NCBI GenBank assembly: GCA_039583875.1
Contig: CM077158.1
Coordinates: 120,835,900-120,899,899 of the forward strand
Direction: 5' to 3'
DNA: 64,000 nt
Origin: Platanthera guangdongensis
Lineage: Eukaryota > Streptophyta > Magnoliopsida > Asparagales > Orchidaceae
Under the pieces are notes generated by a model, which was given only the letters and a program-made list of their open reading frames with translations, ran no database searches and was not told the DNA's origin. Made by a program: the position numbers and the translations under genes. The stretch's first letter is position 1. Each line of letters begins with the position of its first letter. This document shows, one piece after another, positions 36,957 to 48,827 of the stretch.

Positions 36957-37619
36957 GGGCTGACTTGGCACTTTGGAGGTCACCTACCCTTAGGAAGGGT
37001 ACTTTGCGCAAATTAAGGTTAGGGTTGACTTTGGTCAAATTAGCCACTAGGGCTGACCCCAATGTGTCCTTGGTGACCCATGGACCTCACCTTAGGGTTA
37101 GGAGGTATGAGTGGGGTGCACTTTGCTAGGGGATAGTCAACTAATCCAATATAGTTCAATTTGACCCATTTAGGGCTAGAGTTGACATTGGTCAACTTAA
37201 CCACTTTGACTGTCCTCCATGTGTCCTTAGTGACCCATTGACCACATTTTAGGTCTAGGAAGACCATGGTAGGGTTAGTTGGTATTAACTAGGGCACATT
37301 GCCCTTAATTAGGGCATCTTGCCCAATTTAGGCATAGAGTGGTCCTAGGTCAACTTAGCCACCCTGAGTCGACTCTAATGGACCCTTAGGGTTCAGATGA
37401 ACCTTACAATGGATTTTTGAGGCCATGGTGGGGTCTTGAAGTCTTGGTGAAGCCCCATGATCATCTTAAACTAGGGTTCATAAATTTACTATTTGCAGAC
37501 CATAGTGGTCTCACCTACATCCCTAGGTTTACTAGGCCTTCTTGGCTTCCTAGGGTTTTGTCATGACCTAGTCATGACAAAACCACTCCTAGGGGTATAG
37601 TTGTTTGTGGGATGTTACA
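36957..37619 (-). repeat. G2 5' LTR, distal block
   Basis: It continues the G2 LTR beyond S and contains loose repeats of GGTCA(A)CTTAGCCAC and GTGACCCATGGACC words. It ends GGGATGTTACA on the plus strand, the canonical Gypsy LTR terminus (TGTAACATCCC in element sense). No gene. Confidence 0.65.
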
Positions 37620-38531
37620 GGGCCCACACACAACAAAGAGCCGTTGAATCAAGAGTAAATGGAAAGCATGTGTTGAATGGCTAAATCTCAGCCATCAATA
37701 CTGGTGGTGGGTCCACTGCTACATTGGCCTTCATAGAATAAAAAGAAGCAAATCAAGCAGATCAAAGAGTGGATTCCTTGTCTAGGTTTTCGGAAAACGA
37801 AAGTGCGGCCAAACTTCAAACCTCTTCCTCGCCATTTTCTTCGAGCCTGAAGAAGCTGTTCTGCATAGATAACCTAGCTGAGGAAAGAGATAGCTGAAGC
37901 AATCAACATCTGAAAATGTAGGTTCAGAAGAGATTCTGAGGAAGCAGATCAAAAAGCTCTGTAGAGAAACAAAAGTTGTTTGAAGAAAGATTCTACTACT
38001 CACTTCATTGTCTTCAACATCAAAAACATGGGTTGATATATGCTCAGTCCAGGAAGAAAAAGACACAGAGTTCTTGCTCTGGTGTCTAATCAAGTCACCT
38101 TTATTTCTTCTGTTTAGATTCTTTATGTGTTTGTAGTTGTAAGCCTGTATTATAAAGGCTAAGGTCTTTGTGACCTGTGTTTGGCTTTGTGTCGGGGAAA
38201 GGTCTTTGTGACCTGTGGTTTGGCTTAGTGCCTAAGTGGTAGGTTTGTGTGACCTGTGTGGTCCTGCGAGATCTATGTTGTAAGCTCTTAAGGTGCTGAG
38301 TTCTGGAGGGAGAGCTGAGTATAACACACTATTAGATAGGCACAGAGGGACAATGGATGTACCCAAGATTAGGGAATCACTATAAAATTGTTATGTCGTC
38401 TGTGATTGTTCTTGAAATCTAAAAACTAACCAAATCACCAAGCACAGAAATCTGCCAACCAGTAAGAAAATTTAAATAGAGACAAAAACCTATTCACCCT
38501 CCCCCCTTTAGGTGTCTAGCTAGCCTTGAAA
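37620..38531 (+). repeat. SIRE-like LTR fragment (plus)
   Basis: It contains ATATGCTCAGTCCAG (also in the 17761-19496 LTR), GGACAATGGATGTACCCA, GGGAATCACTATAAAA and TATTCACCCTCCCCCC followed by TTTAGGTGTCTAGCTAG, the usual end of these LTRs. No PBS follows, so it is a fragment or solo LTR. No gene. Confidence 0.5.
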
Positions 38532-39400
38532 ACAATACTTTTAGATGGCAACCGGTCGTCTCTTCATATTCGATGTCGATCTTGGATCGCTGGACTCTTT
38601 CGATCACGAGCGGGAGGGAGACGACTCTCTTCTTCTTCGACGGAGACTTGTGGAACGGGGCGCAAGGAAGAGCGACCGAGACCTAGAATTCACGAACTCT
38701 TGTCCTTCTAATTTCTTTAGATATCAGGCACAAAAACCAGGCCTCTTATACGTCTCCCTAAAATGTGCTACTGCCGGCGGTAAGACTAGCGCCTGGCGGT
38801 AGGTTCGCACGCTTATTATGCCAGCTATCTTCTAAATATGGAATACCATTTAAAATGTATATTTGCCTTTTAATCATTGATAGTGCCACATGGTTATTGC
38901 TACCGCTGCGCGGTAATAGGGGTTACGATGAATCAGATCAGTCGTGTCGAGTCGTCGAGTGGCGCCTCGACATTCGTTGAACTACTAACGCAGCACGGTA
39001 CTACTAGCGCCTGGCGGTAGGTCCTTTATCGAGAAAGGCTTCTAGGAATTCGTCAAAAAGGTCCTTCACAGCGTTTGTAGAGAGGTATTCGTTGAGCGGC
39101 TAGCACGGTGCGGTAACTTCTATCGCCTGGCGGTAGGTCCTTTCTCGAGAAATCACACTCGACTTTTGTCGAGAGTTATTCGTTAAGTAGTTAGTGTGGC
39201 GAGGTAACTTGTATCGCCTGGCGGTAAGTTCCCGAGAGCCTGGCCAAAAAAATTCCTTGCACTAGCACGTGCGATATGACTAGCGCGTGGTGGTAACTTC
39301 CTGAGAGCTCTGTCCAATTAATTCACGGCTTCCGCTCGACGGTAACTTCTACCGCTCGGCATTAGTGGCTATAGGATCCTTCTTCTTCGCTAGCACCTGT
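38532..39400. repeat. Spaced near-palindrome array CGCCTGGCGGTAG
   Basis: The word (C)TA(G/T)CGCCTGGCGGTAGG and decayed forms recur roughly every 60-120 bp between 38770 and 39360, alternating with CTCGAGAAA/TCGTCGA words. A TATA-like stretch on the minus strand near 38745 suggests this is the U3 of another minus-strand LTR. No gene is supported. Confidence 0.5.
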
Positions 39401-41245
39401 CAGCTTGCACACTCTATCAACAGAAGACGTGATCAAATACAATCTGGGAGTTGCTATTTTCAAACTCAGGAAATCTGAAACATCAGTTCCAACACTAGGA
39501 ACTATGATGAGACGGACCTCATGGTTCCATTTCTAAAGATATTTAGTAAAGTTATGCTACCCTTATTTAACCCATTCTCCTAAGGAAGACGACTGCTGAA
39601 TCTTTATTTCTTCAAATTGCTAAATGCAGTCCATGTGAACACGTTTGAGTATATGAATTGAAAATCCTCAGAATACTTTGCCAAAGACCCTAAGATTATT
39701 TCCATGAGTCTATCATGACATATTTGACTTAAATTCAGAGATTCCTAATTTTTCTAAATTAATCAGCCATAAATATTATTTTCCTAAATTAATGACACTA
39801 GTGATTTTGAATATAAAGTGTCACATTCTACTATCAAACCAGCATGATTAAATTACCCTAATATTATATTGATGAAACATGAGCCGAAAAACAATTTCAT
39901 AACTTTCAAGTGACATTTAAAGACTCAAATGAATTTTCAAAAAAATAGGACATCTAGGTCACTTTCCTAACGAAGTAATTTACATACTTAATAAATAAAT
40001 TCTGCAAAATTTTTAGAGGAGGTAAATGTTAAATACTACATAATTCCAGATATTCATAATTTTCTTCAATGATATGATTGTATAAATTTTAGAAACATTA
40101 AAGGGGCATAAATGGAATAATTGGAGTAACAGTACTCTCTTGACCTCCAATAATGCTAAGAAATTTTTCAAAGTGATATATTGGCTTAAAAGAAACTTCA
40201 ACAAAGTTTAGTGCCCATCCCCAGTCATTAAGGACTAATTTATCTTAACTCAAAATTAATGACTTTTCTACCTTTGTTCATGAACAACCAGTAATAAAAT
40301 TCTACAAATCCCAATAAAATTCTCACGGACATAAAAGAGTATAAAATAAGATTAGCCAAAATTTCAGATTTTGATAAACAACATATACCATGATAATCTC
40401 AAAAAGTCCAAAGGATGTAACATGTAAAATTGGACATTACTAAAAACAATTGTTCTAGAATCTCATCCAAAGTTTTTCCAAAGGTTTATATGTCAATAAA
40501 ATACTATTGACAGAAAATTAGAGTTTTCCAAGTTATTTTACTCACTTATATTTCCTTGATTTAAAAAATGTCATAATTAAAATAAATTTCAAACCTTAGG
40601 TTTTTTGTCCCAAAAATCCTAATATTAGTATGAATGGTGTATTCCATCATCATAAGCCCATGGACAATGTTTCATGGGCATGCAACATGCCAAATGGTGT
40701 AAAATCTCCATTTTGCCCCTATTCCTATTTGCACCGCCTATATCTGTACACTATCTCAACATACAAGTTGTATCCACCAACATTCAGAGATCATAATGAC
40801 TTGAAATTTTTATCAGGGCCTTATAATGCCCTAATGTTCATCCCACCCAAATTTTGGGTCATTAGGGTTATTTAAACCAAAAATATTTCATTTATATTAA
40901 AAATCAATGTTTTTCTAAAACTATAGAAAAATGTTGTCCGTAAATTCTTATTTTTAAAATATAGGTTTATATAGGGTATATTATTACATGCCCTAAATTT
41001 CAAGTTCATGTGTTCCACCATAAAAAGATATACACAACATATGGTATGTTCATTCCTAAGGACCAGTCTCACTAAACAAAAACCTATAGAGAGTTACAAT
41101 GCTCCAAATGGGCTGAGTCAAGTTTCTAATTAAAGTAGAGACCTAAATGTAAAACTTTCCTATTTCGTACTTGCCATGAATCTTCCCCCAAGTACCTTAA
41201 TTTTTAGGATCCAAAAAAGTGTTTCTATGCGGCAAAAATCACATT

Positions 41246-41248
<3 letters not shown>

Positions 41249-41313
<65 letters not shown>
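41249..41313. repeat. (TA)n microsatellite, about 65 bp
   Basis: Pure TA dinucleotide run. Open frames reading IYIYIY across it are artefacts. Confidence 0.97.
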
Positions 41314-41315
<2 letters not shown>

Positions 41316-41460
41316 AAGATGAACGACCCAAATTGCGTCTTCCTCCTCCAGCTAACAACCATGATCAGCCCGACTTGGTCACTTTCCAGCCCGATTTCCA
41401 GGCCACCCAACCACCTCTCCGGATGGCCACCACCACCACCACCTCCGTTGAGGTGCTGGT

Positions 41461-42010
41461 TGTAACGACCCGGCCCTTTAGACCATGCGTCGCCGGCCTA
41501 CCAGCAGCCTGAGTTTAGAGCTCAGAGGCCCACCGCACCCTTCATGGGCCGGTGGCTTGTCTCGCCCCACGGCACCACTGGTAGTAAGCCTAAACATTAA
41601 GGCCTGCAGGCCCAATGCACCCCAACCAAATCTTCGTGCCTGTTTATCAGCAGCGGTAGGTTGTTGCCACGGGGTCTCAAACCCGCAACCTTGATAAGAG
41701 AGTCTTATTACCACTCCTCATCACCAACTGAGCTGCAGCTCAGTTGGTGATGTGGAGTGGTAATAAGACTCTCTTATCAAGGTTGCGGGTTGGAGACCCC
41801 GTGGCAACAACCTACCGCTGATGATAAACAGGCGCCGAGATTTGGTTGGGGTGCATTGGGCCTCCAGGCCTTTACGTTTAGCGTTACTACCAGTGGTGCC
41901 GTGGGGCGAGACATGCCACCGGCCCATGAAGGGTGTGGTGGGCCTCTGAGCTCTAAACCCGAGATACTGGTAGGCCAGCGACGCTTGGTCTAAAGGGTTG
42001 GGTCGTTATA
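41461..42010. mobile_element. 550-bp foldback element with tRNA-like promoter boxes
   Basis: The halves 41461-41735 and 41736-42010 are reverse complements of each other, about 90% identical by eye, meeting at the perfect palindrome GAGCTGCAGCTC. The outer ends are TGTAACGACCCGG / GGTCGTTATA. Each arm reads outward from the centre with a box-A-like word (CAGCTCAGTTGG) and, about 50 nt later, a box-B-like word (GGTTTGAGACC or GGTTGGAGACC), as in tRNA-derived SINEs. It is either two head-to-head SINEs or a foldback MITE that took up a tRNA-like head. It sits in the old G2-like LTR. Confidence 0.8.
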
Positions 42011-42117
42011 GTGGCTATCGGTTGGTCGTTGTGTGGCCGTCGGAGGTGGTGTTTTCTGGCAAACCCGCCACCATGGATTTTTCGAAAACCTTCATTTTCT
42101 CACATTGGATCGAGCTC

Positions 42118-43079
42118 TGTTAGGCCCAATTTCTCTCCTATTTTATCTATGATACTAGCACAGAGGGAGGGAAGGAGAAACGAATCGCTGTCACCACCCA
42201 TAGGTAGTTCTCACTGTTCACTGTTATTTATGATGAGCCGAGAACTCATATTTATAGGTGTGAGAAGGAGTATCGTCACCACCCATATCGGTAGGATAAC
42301 CGCTCGTCAAACCTGTCGGCTAGCATCACGAATCCACATAAGTTCAGATACAAGAACCAGTCCGCCAATTAAGGAAGATTCTGCAAATAAGCGCAGACAC
42401 CAATCTTATCCGCAAGAATAACCAGATCGCCAGGCTCGCAGACATAACTTTAGTCCGCGCAAAGCTCCAGCCTGTGACAACAATGCCACCAACTTGCCGA
42501 GCTTTGTGTGCTCAAGAAGCAGTCCACACACAGACGATCTCGGGGAGATCAAGAAGCAGTCCGCACACAGACGATCTCGACGAGCTAGGAAATAAAGCTG
42601 GACTTAGTCTCACAATACCAAGTCCACGACAAGCTCTGCGGTCTCCAAATAATGGCTCCACCTGAGACCAGGACTGCGCCCTTGCTGATCACAAGTTCGC
42701 CACCTTACAAACTGCTCCGTCAGAAAGCATGGCCTCCAGGCAACCAGTCTGCGCAACTGTGTCGACCTCCGCGATCTAACAACCAGACCACAATCACAGA
42801 ACAAGTCGGACACTAGGGAGCTCATGAAAAGTCCGCCACAATAAAAAAATGCCGGACTCGGCAACCTCCAGATGAGTCCGCCATATTCGTGGTTAGCCAG
42901 CTCTAACCGCCCGGTATATCAAGGATGCTTGCTGAACCAGACCACAAGAACTACTGACAACCCGCCAAAGGCTATCCGCCAAAGTTGTCTACTAGGCCGC
43001 GGTGGACTCTGGGGTCTGTGCGGTCTGACCAGTCAAACCGCCCAACTTCACTATTACTCTCACTGCAATATTTTAAACA
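42118..43079 (-). repeat. Diverged solo or partial Copia LTR of the A/C1/C2 type
   Basis: It shares with the C2 LTR the block GTTCACTGTTA...TATTTATAGG...GTCACC...CGGTAGGATAACC, the GTCCGC-rich body, and an end (CTTCAC...TTTTAAACA, 43079) like the LTR start of that family in reverse. No internal region follows. It is strongly decayed. No gene. Confidence 0.55.
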
Positions 43080-43482
43080 GGTTGTCCCAATACATGACCC
43101 AATCTTTGGATATCATAAAATTCTAAGTCATGCTATCACTAACCAAATGACTTTAGGCTTGGATAACACCAATAATAAATAGGGGATGCTGAACGAAAAA
43201 AAAATTACGGTTATAGTGGACAAGTGCCTGATAATATAGCATGATTTTTATGCCGAAAACAGACAAAAATACATTAGAAAAAAAAAACAAAATTAGGTCA
43301 TTTAACTTTTGTCCTAATTTTAAATGTCCTCTATTTTTCTTTGCATTAAATAGGTCTCTTAACTTTCTACTATTTATATTTGCCATATCTTTATTTGCCT
43401 TGTTTTTATTTGTATTGAGTGGCTAACTTGTTGTTTTGACTGAGGGCTCGTTGTTGAGCTGAAAGTGTTATGAGAGCTGTGT
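43080..43482. other. A/T-rich flank of C2 (no gene seen)
   Basis: Non-coding by appearance. The stretch 43280-43400 has loosely repeated TTAACTTT...TTTAAAT words like those at 58180-58560. Confidence 0.4.
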
Positions 43483-43487
43483 GTGTT

Positions 43488-45487
43488 TGTTGAATTTCAA
43501 CAAAACTGAGGAAAACACCTCAGATACCATGTTGAAATATATCCCGGATCTTGGAGATAGCAGGGGTTTTATCAACTAAGTCAGTTACAACCAGAACACA
43601 TGCAACAACAAGATTCTTTATTGATTACAACCAACTTCTTTTACAAGGTGAGACATACATGACGAGACATACAGGTCGAGACATCCTTCACCAGACCAAC
43701 ACAGCGATAGCAGACACAGTGACAAAGACAAAACAAACACAAGCCGCGCGGAATCAATCACCTAGCCGCGCGGACTACTGCTGTGGAGTCCGCATAATCC
43801 GCCAGGTCGCCAGACGACAACCCAAGCCGCGTGGACTACCCCTTATTCCAATACTAGCTCTAGCTGTCGATCTGCAAACCGCCTGACTGCGAGGTCGCCT
43901 AGCCGTCAGACCGCACACGCTGCGATGCCAAATAGAGCAGTCCGCTTGAGGCAGGTGACTTGTTGAACCCCGAACCAAGTTGCCAAAGAGAAGATCGTCT
44001 GGTCACTGTCCGCGACCTGCTGTTTACCGCCTATTTCTAAACCGCAAATTTCGCACTGTCCCTGACCGCAATCAGAGCCAATCCTGGCTTTCCAGCGCTA
44101 TCCGCACAAACTGCACAGCACAACCCGGTCAACTCCAACAAAACGCGCGGACACCAAAAGGTAGTCCACAGCAACTGTTGCGGGCTCAAGATACTGTTCA
44201 CTTACTTTGGTTGGTTACTCAGGTTACTATTCCTGATCTGTCATAGGTCCTTTTTATAGGCACGATGATGAGTGTGGTCACCGCCCTAACCGATAGGATA
44301 ACATCCACATCCCGCAGCAGGACAACTCCGCAGTCCGTGGATACATCCCAGTCCGTTGCGCCTGTGCAGGATATCCAGTCCGCCATGGCTTCTCCAAGGC
44401 TGGCCACAACGCCAGTTCGCCTTGTCGCCAAAGGCCAAGCCAAGACCACAGCCGGACTCCGCAACAACATGTCCGCCAATCCGTGGACATAGCACCTGCC
44501 CACATATCCTGAGTCCACAGCCTTAACACCAAGGCACAGCCGGACTCAGCGGACACACCGCTTCAGTACGCTGCGGACAGCTCTAGTCTGCATAACCTGA
44601 GTTCATTGCCTCATCACGAAGGCACAACCAGACTCAGCGGACACAGCTCCAGTCTGCTTACACATCAGACACATCTCCACTCCGCATCTATTGCAGACTA
44701 CTCCAGTCCGCATCTCCTGCAGACCTCTCCAGTTCGCATCCCTGCAGACTTCTCCAGTCCGCATATCCTGCAAACTGCTCCAGTCCGCTTCCCTGTAGAC
44801 TTCATCAGTCCACATCCCTGAGTCAGCCTCTACACAAGGCTCAACCGGACTCAGCGGACTCTAGCTCCAGTCCGCACGCTCTTGCACACGTAATATTTAG
44901 TTCGCATATCCACAAGCTAGCAACCAAGGCAACAACACTTCTGCCGAGCTTGGTAGACTGAGAGAAGCAGTCCACGCTCCACTGTGCAATCTCCCCGGAC
45001 TGAGCCAACCATGGACTTGCCTCAAAACCAACCAAGTCCACACCACTGGCCACAAGGGCCAGTCCGCACTTACTGGCGGACACTGGATCCAGCCTGCCAA
45101 ACCCGGCGACCTCCAGCACCTGTCTGCACTGACTGGCGATCTCCGCGGCTTCCACTTGCCGCTTCACTAGAGCAAGACCAAGGATTATGCCAAGCCGGTC
45201 TGCCGAGCTCCAGTTCTTCAGTCCGCTTCTTGCTAGACTCCGCGGGTAGTGTTTCTAGATGCCCAGTTACTTCTTGGGATCCAACTGCCTGCTGAGCACA
45301 AGCCGACCTGGCTAACCACTGATGCTGTCCACGTAGACTGCGCAAACAGACTGCCCTGGCCGCAACAGAACAATCCGTCTGCAACATCCCTGCGGACTTA
45401 GCTGGACGCCAACCCTGTATGCGTAGACCGCGGGGATAGGTCTTCCAAGTTCTCCATTCACCCACTTTTACTTCACATATTTCAACA
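43488..45487 (-). repeat. 3' LTR of C2
   Basis: 2000 bp, GTCCGC/GCGGAC-rich, with TATTTATAGG-like TATA near 44250. Its PBS-side end carries a 42-bp extension (43488-43529) that itself begins, in element sense, with a PBS-like TGGTATCTGAGG. No gene. Confidence 0.9.
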
Positions 45488-46339
45488 CTCCCACTTGAAG
45501 TGAGAAGTGGTGAATAACTCCAGCAGCTCCTGTAACCTTGCACCTGGTCCCTCCGATAGCACTTGCGAGAAGATATCCAAGACATATTCCCCGCCCTGCA
45601 TATCATGGACCATGAGGCAACCCTCCAGCATCTCCCATAAGGAGTCATGCTTATCTCTGCCTTCTTCTTCAGCTTCAACCTCCACTTATGCATCACAGGA
45701 GTATCACCAACAACCATGGGCACATGAGCTCATGCTTTATCACCTCTGAGAATAGTCACCTCCTCAGCCTTGGTGTCAATCACCTCCTTGATTCTAGTGG
45801 GGTCATGACAGCTAGAAGGTACTTGCTCGACCTGAGGGCTAGCAAGGAAATATGAGACAAAGCTCGACGTGTTCCCTTCGCAATATCGAGCTGGTGGTTT
45901 ACTGATCCTCTTCGATCTTCAAAGAACCTGATCACAGCTAACCACCTCCGCTGCTTCTCCAGAACCAACTCTGTTCACGGGCAAACCAGGAACAATGCTC
46001 CCCTTACTTCCTGAACAAGACACCACCTCACTGGAACCAGAAGAACCTGGAGCAATGCTCCCCGTGCTACCTAAACCAGAAGTCTCCGCTCTCGAACAAG
46101 AACTACTTGGAACATCGCTCCCCCTGTTTCTTGAACCAAAAGCTTCTGTCTTCGAGCCAGAAGAACATGGAGCATCGCTCCCCTGCTTCTTGACCTTGAC
46201 ACCTTTGACTCGGATCTAGAACAACCAGCAGCTCCTGGTGACACAGGCAACTCCCTTGCTTCCTTAGCAGCAACCTCCTTCAGCCCATCATCTGACCTGC
46301 TCATCTCTAGCTCTACAAAAGAGTTACCCCAATATGACG
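45488..46339 (-). pseudogene. C2 hinge and RT/RNase H scraps
   Basis: In element sense, after integrase come low-complexity Ser/Glu/Pro repeats (46000-46260), a scrap like the RT start (KWRLKLKKKAE, ~45685), then a jump to the last residues of RNase H (TTSHFKWEC, ~45500). More than 1 kb of RT and RNase H is deleted. 45501-45515 and the PPT-like CAAGTGGGAG adjoin the LTR. Confidence 0.65.
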
Positions 46340-47162
46340 TCAGCTCATCGAAGACAACGTCTCTTGATACGATGAACCTCTCATCGCAGGATCCATACAC
46401 CTCCATCTCCTTTTCTGCTCATCATACCCAACAAAGACTAGCTTCGTATTGAGAGAATCTGAAGCGTGTACGTAGCAGGTAGATCCAAACACCCGTAGGT
46501 GCTTTACACTAGGCTTCACCCCGAACATTAGCTCATATGGAGTCTTCACTTTGACCGGACTAAGAGGCATCCAGTTGATAACATGTGCCGCACAAGCCAT
46601 CCCCTCCGCCCAAAAGGCATTCAGAATGTTTTTGTACTGAAGCCAACATTTGCAGGTCTCCGTGAACTGACGGATCATCTGATCTGTAAAACCGCCTTGT
46701 TGTGAAGTATGTCCACGAGAAATTAAGCTCCCTTTGGATCTCATGCTTCCTGCATAAGTTCGAGAACTCAGTTGAGCCAAACTCACCACCGATGCCTGTC
46801 CTCAACTTCTTGATCTGTAGGCCAAGCTGGCCTTCCGCAAGATTCTTGAACTCCATAAACAAGCGGAACATGTTTGACTTCTCCTTCATGAAGTATACCC
46901 AAGTATAACTTGAATAGTCATCAACCAATATCAGCATGAACCTGCTGCCTCCAAGACTGCCAGTGACGGTCGGTCCCACCATAGCACAATGGACAACCTC
47001 CAAAGGTGCTTTACATCTGGACTGTGCCTTATCAACTGTAAAGCGATAAGCTTCAACATGCTGACATCCCGCGCAATCTTGACCGTCGCCGTAGGATGAC
47101 CACCTAAGAAAGCCTCTTATAAGTCTTCTTCCTGTCATAGCTTTCAGCTTGTCCATCCCCAC
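46340..47162 (-). pseudogene. Integrase region of C2 (frameshifted)
   Basis: GAG-pre-integrase (MGMDKLKAMTGRRL, CAGCQHVEAYR) is followed by the integrase core (VGPTVTGSLGGSRFMLILVDDYSSYTWVYF). The catalytic DNGG-type site now reads RTGIGGEF, so a key Asp is lost. A frameshift near 46690 moves the rest (ETCKCWLQYKNILNAFWAEGMACAAHVIN) to another frame. Non-functional. Confidence 0.8.
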
Positions 47163-47204
47163 ATGCCCAAGTCTTTCATGCCAGATAGAAACACTATCAT
47201 TGGC

Positions 47205-47807
47205 CTACATCCGATCAATACCAGAACTTGTTGATGACCCAACTAAGTTCTTCTTCTCACTCTTAACATGAGCAATGTTTGCCGAGAGCAAGACAACCTT
47301 GCACTCCTTCCTGAGATGACCATGTTGCTTGTATTTATAGCACTTTGGTCCTTCCTTCATCTTCCCATCATGCCTAGGAGAAACACTACTCTCTTGCTGA
47401 TATGAAGTAGAAGGACCATCTTCTGCACCAACCTTCACCTCCTTCCTGAACAACCCATCAAGGGAAGTCCAAGCCTCCGCAGTTGACCGACATCCACTGA
47501 TGTGGTCCAAGAGCTCCGACGAGATCACCTGCTTGAGGATAGACACCGCTCTCGTATTTGTCTTCTTCCAAGCTCTCATCTCTTCAACATTGCCTGCAGT
47601 AGCCTCTTGTCTTTTTGCTCTGCATACAACCTCCCAAATGTCCTCGTCAAGAAGAAAGCTCTCCATACAAGACTTCCACCTTTTAAAGTTCGTCTTTGTA
47701 AGGAGTTCAATTCCAAGACTACTTGCATCTTCCACTGTCATGGTTCTCCCACCAGTTCCCTCTTCACAAGAGTCAGCAACCACTTCAGTTGAACACTGCT
47801 TATCCAC
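47205..47807 (-). pseudogene. gag of C2 with internal deletion
   Basis: ATG 47807 opens a Gag related to C1 (SLGIELLTKTNFKRWKSCMESFLL). The Gag middle is deleted (LDGLFRKEV joins VGAEDGPSTSYQQE), and the zinc knuckle reads KCYKYKQHGHLRKEC with the second Cys changed to Tyr. The frame then passes straight toward the pre-integrase region, so the protease is gone. Confidence 0.8.
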
Positions 47808-47828
47808 TCCAACCTCCCTCTAATACCA

Positions 47829-48827
47829 TGTTGAATTTCAATAAAACTGAGGAAAACACCTCAGATACCATGTTGAAATATATCCCGGATCTTGGAGATA
47901 GCGGGGGTTTTATTAACTAAGTCAGTTACAACCAGAACACATGCAGCAACAAGAATCTTTATTGATTACAGCCAACTTCTTTTACAAGGCGAGACATACA
48001 TGGCGAGATATACATGGCGATTCATGCTTCACCAAACCAACACAGGGAGAGCAGACAGTGACAAAGACAAAACAAACACAAGCCACGCAGACTCAATCAC
48101 CAAGCCACACGGACTACTGCTGTGGAGTCCGCTTAATCCGACTACCCCTTATTCCAATGCTAGCTCTAGCTGTTGATCTGCAAGCCGCATGACCGCGAGG
48201 TCGCCTAGCCGTCAGACCGCACATGCTGCGATGCTGAATAGAACAGTCAGCCTGAGGTAGGTGACTTGTTGAACCCCGAACCAAGTTGCCAAAGAGAAGA
48301 TCGTCTAGTCGCTGTCCACGGCCTTCTGTTTACCGCCTGTTTCTAAACCGCAAATTCCGCACTGTCCCTGACCGCAATCAGAGCCAAGTCCTGGCTTTCC
48401 AGCGCTATCTGCACAACCTGCACAGCACAACCCGGTCAACTCCAATAAACCGCGCGGACACCAAAAGGAAGTCTGGAGCAACTGTTGCGTGCTCAAGATA
48501 CTGTTCACTTACTTCGGTTGGTTACTCGTGTTACTATTCCTGATCTGACATGGGTCCTATTTATAGACACGATGATGAGTGTGGTCACCGCACTAACCGA
48601 TAGGATAACAGCCACATCCCGCAGCAGGACAACTCAGCAGTCCGCGGATACATCCCAGTCCGTCGCGCCTGTGTAGGATAGCCAGTCCGCCATGGCTTCT
48701 CCAAGGCTGGACACAATGCTAGTTCACCTTGTCGCCAAAGGCCAAGCCAAGACCACAGCCGGACTCCGCAGCAACATGTCTGCCAATCCGCGGTCATAGC
48801 ACAAGCCCGCATATCATGAGTCCACAG
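47829..48827 (-). repeat. 5' LTR of C2, block 1
   Basis: From the PBS side (TGTTGAATTTCAA, 47829) to the C1 insertion; it includes the 42-bp end extension (47829-47870). CACAG at 48823-48827 is the C1 target duplication. Confidence 0.9.

Larger units (their letters stand above)
19497..37619 (-). mobile_element. Old Gypsy element G2, 5' part, split by element S
   Basis: Reading leftwards from 37619 the order is LTR start (TGTAACATCCC), LTR interrupted by S, LTR end near 22210, PBS, leader, gag, protease, then truncation at 19497 before RT. Many stops and shifts show it is old. The missing RT, integrase and 3' LTR were lost at the junction with the SIRE-like LTR. Confidence 0.75.
39420..42117 (-). 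repeat. Old G2-like Gypsy LTR remnant
   Basis: A/T-rich sequence with local matches to the G2 LTR: ATTAAATTACCCTA near 39850 versus 22833, and GCCACC...CCTCCGTTGAGGTG / GTGGCTATCG around the inverted-repeat element versus 23340-23390. It is heavily diverged and interrupted by a TA tract and the foldback element. No gene. Confidence 0.4.

Noticed and set aside
38526..38980. Small plus-strand frames after 38526 as a host gene start
   Set aside because: Short overlapping frames without recognisable wording, at the edge of LTR remnants with the CGCCTGGCGGTAG array.
45995..46219. Leu/Pro/Glu repeat frame (LLPEQDTTSLEPEEPG...)
   Set aside because: It is antisense to the hinge region between integrase and RT of C2, where a ~63-bp low-complexity repeat gives open frames.
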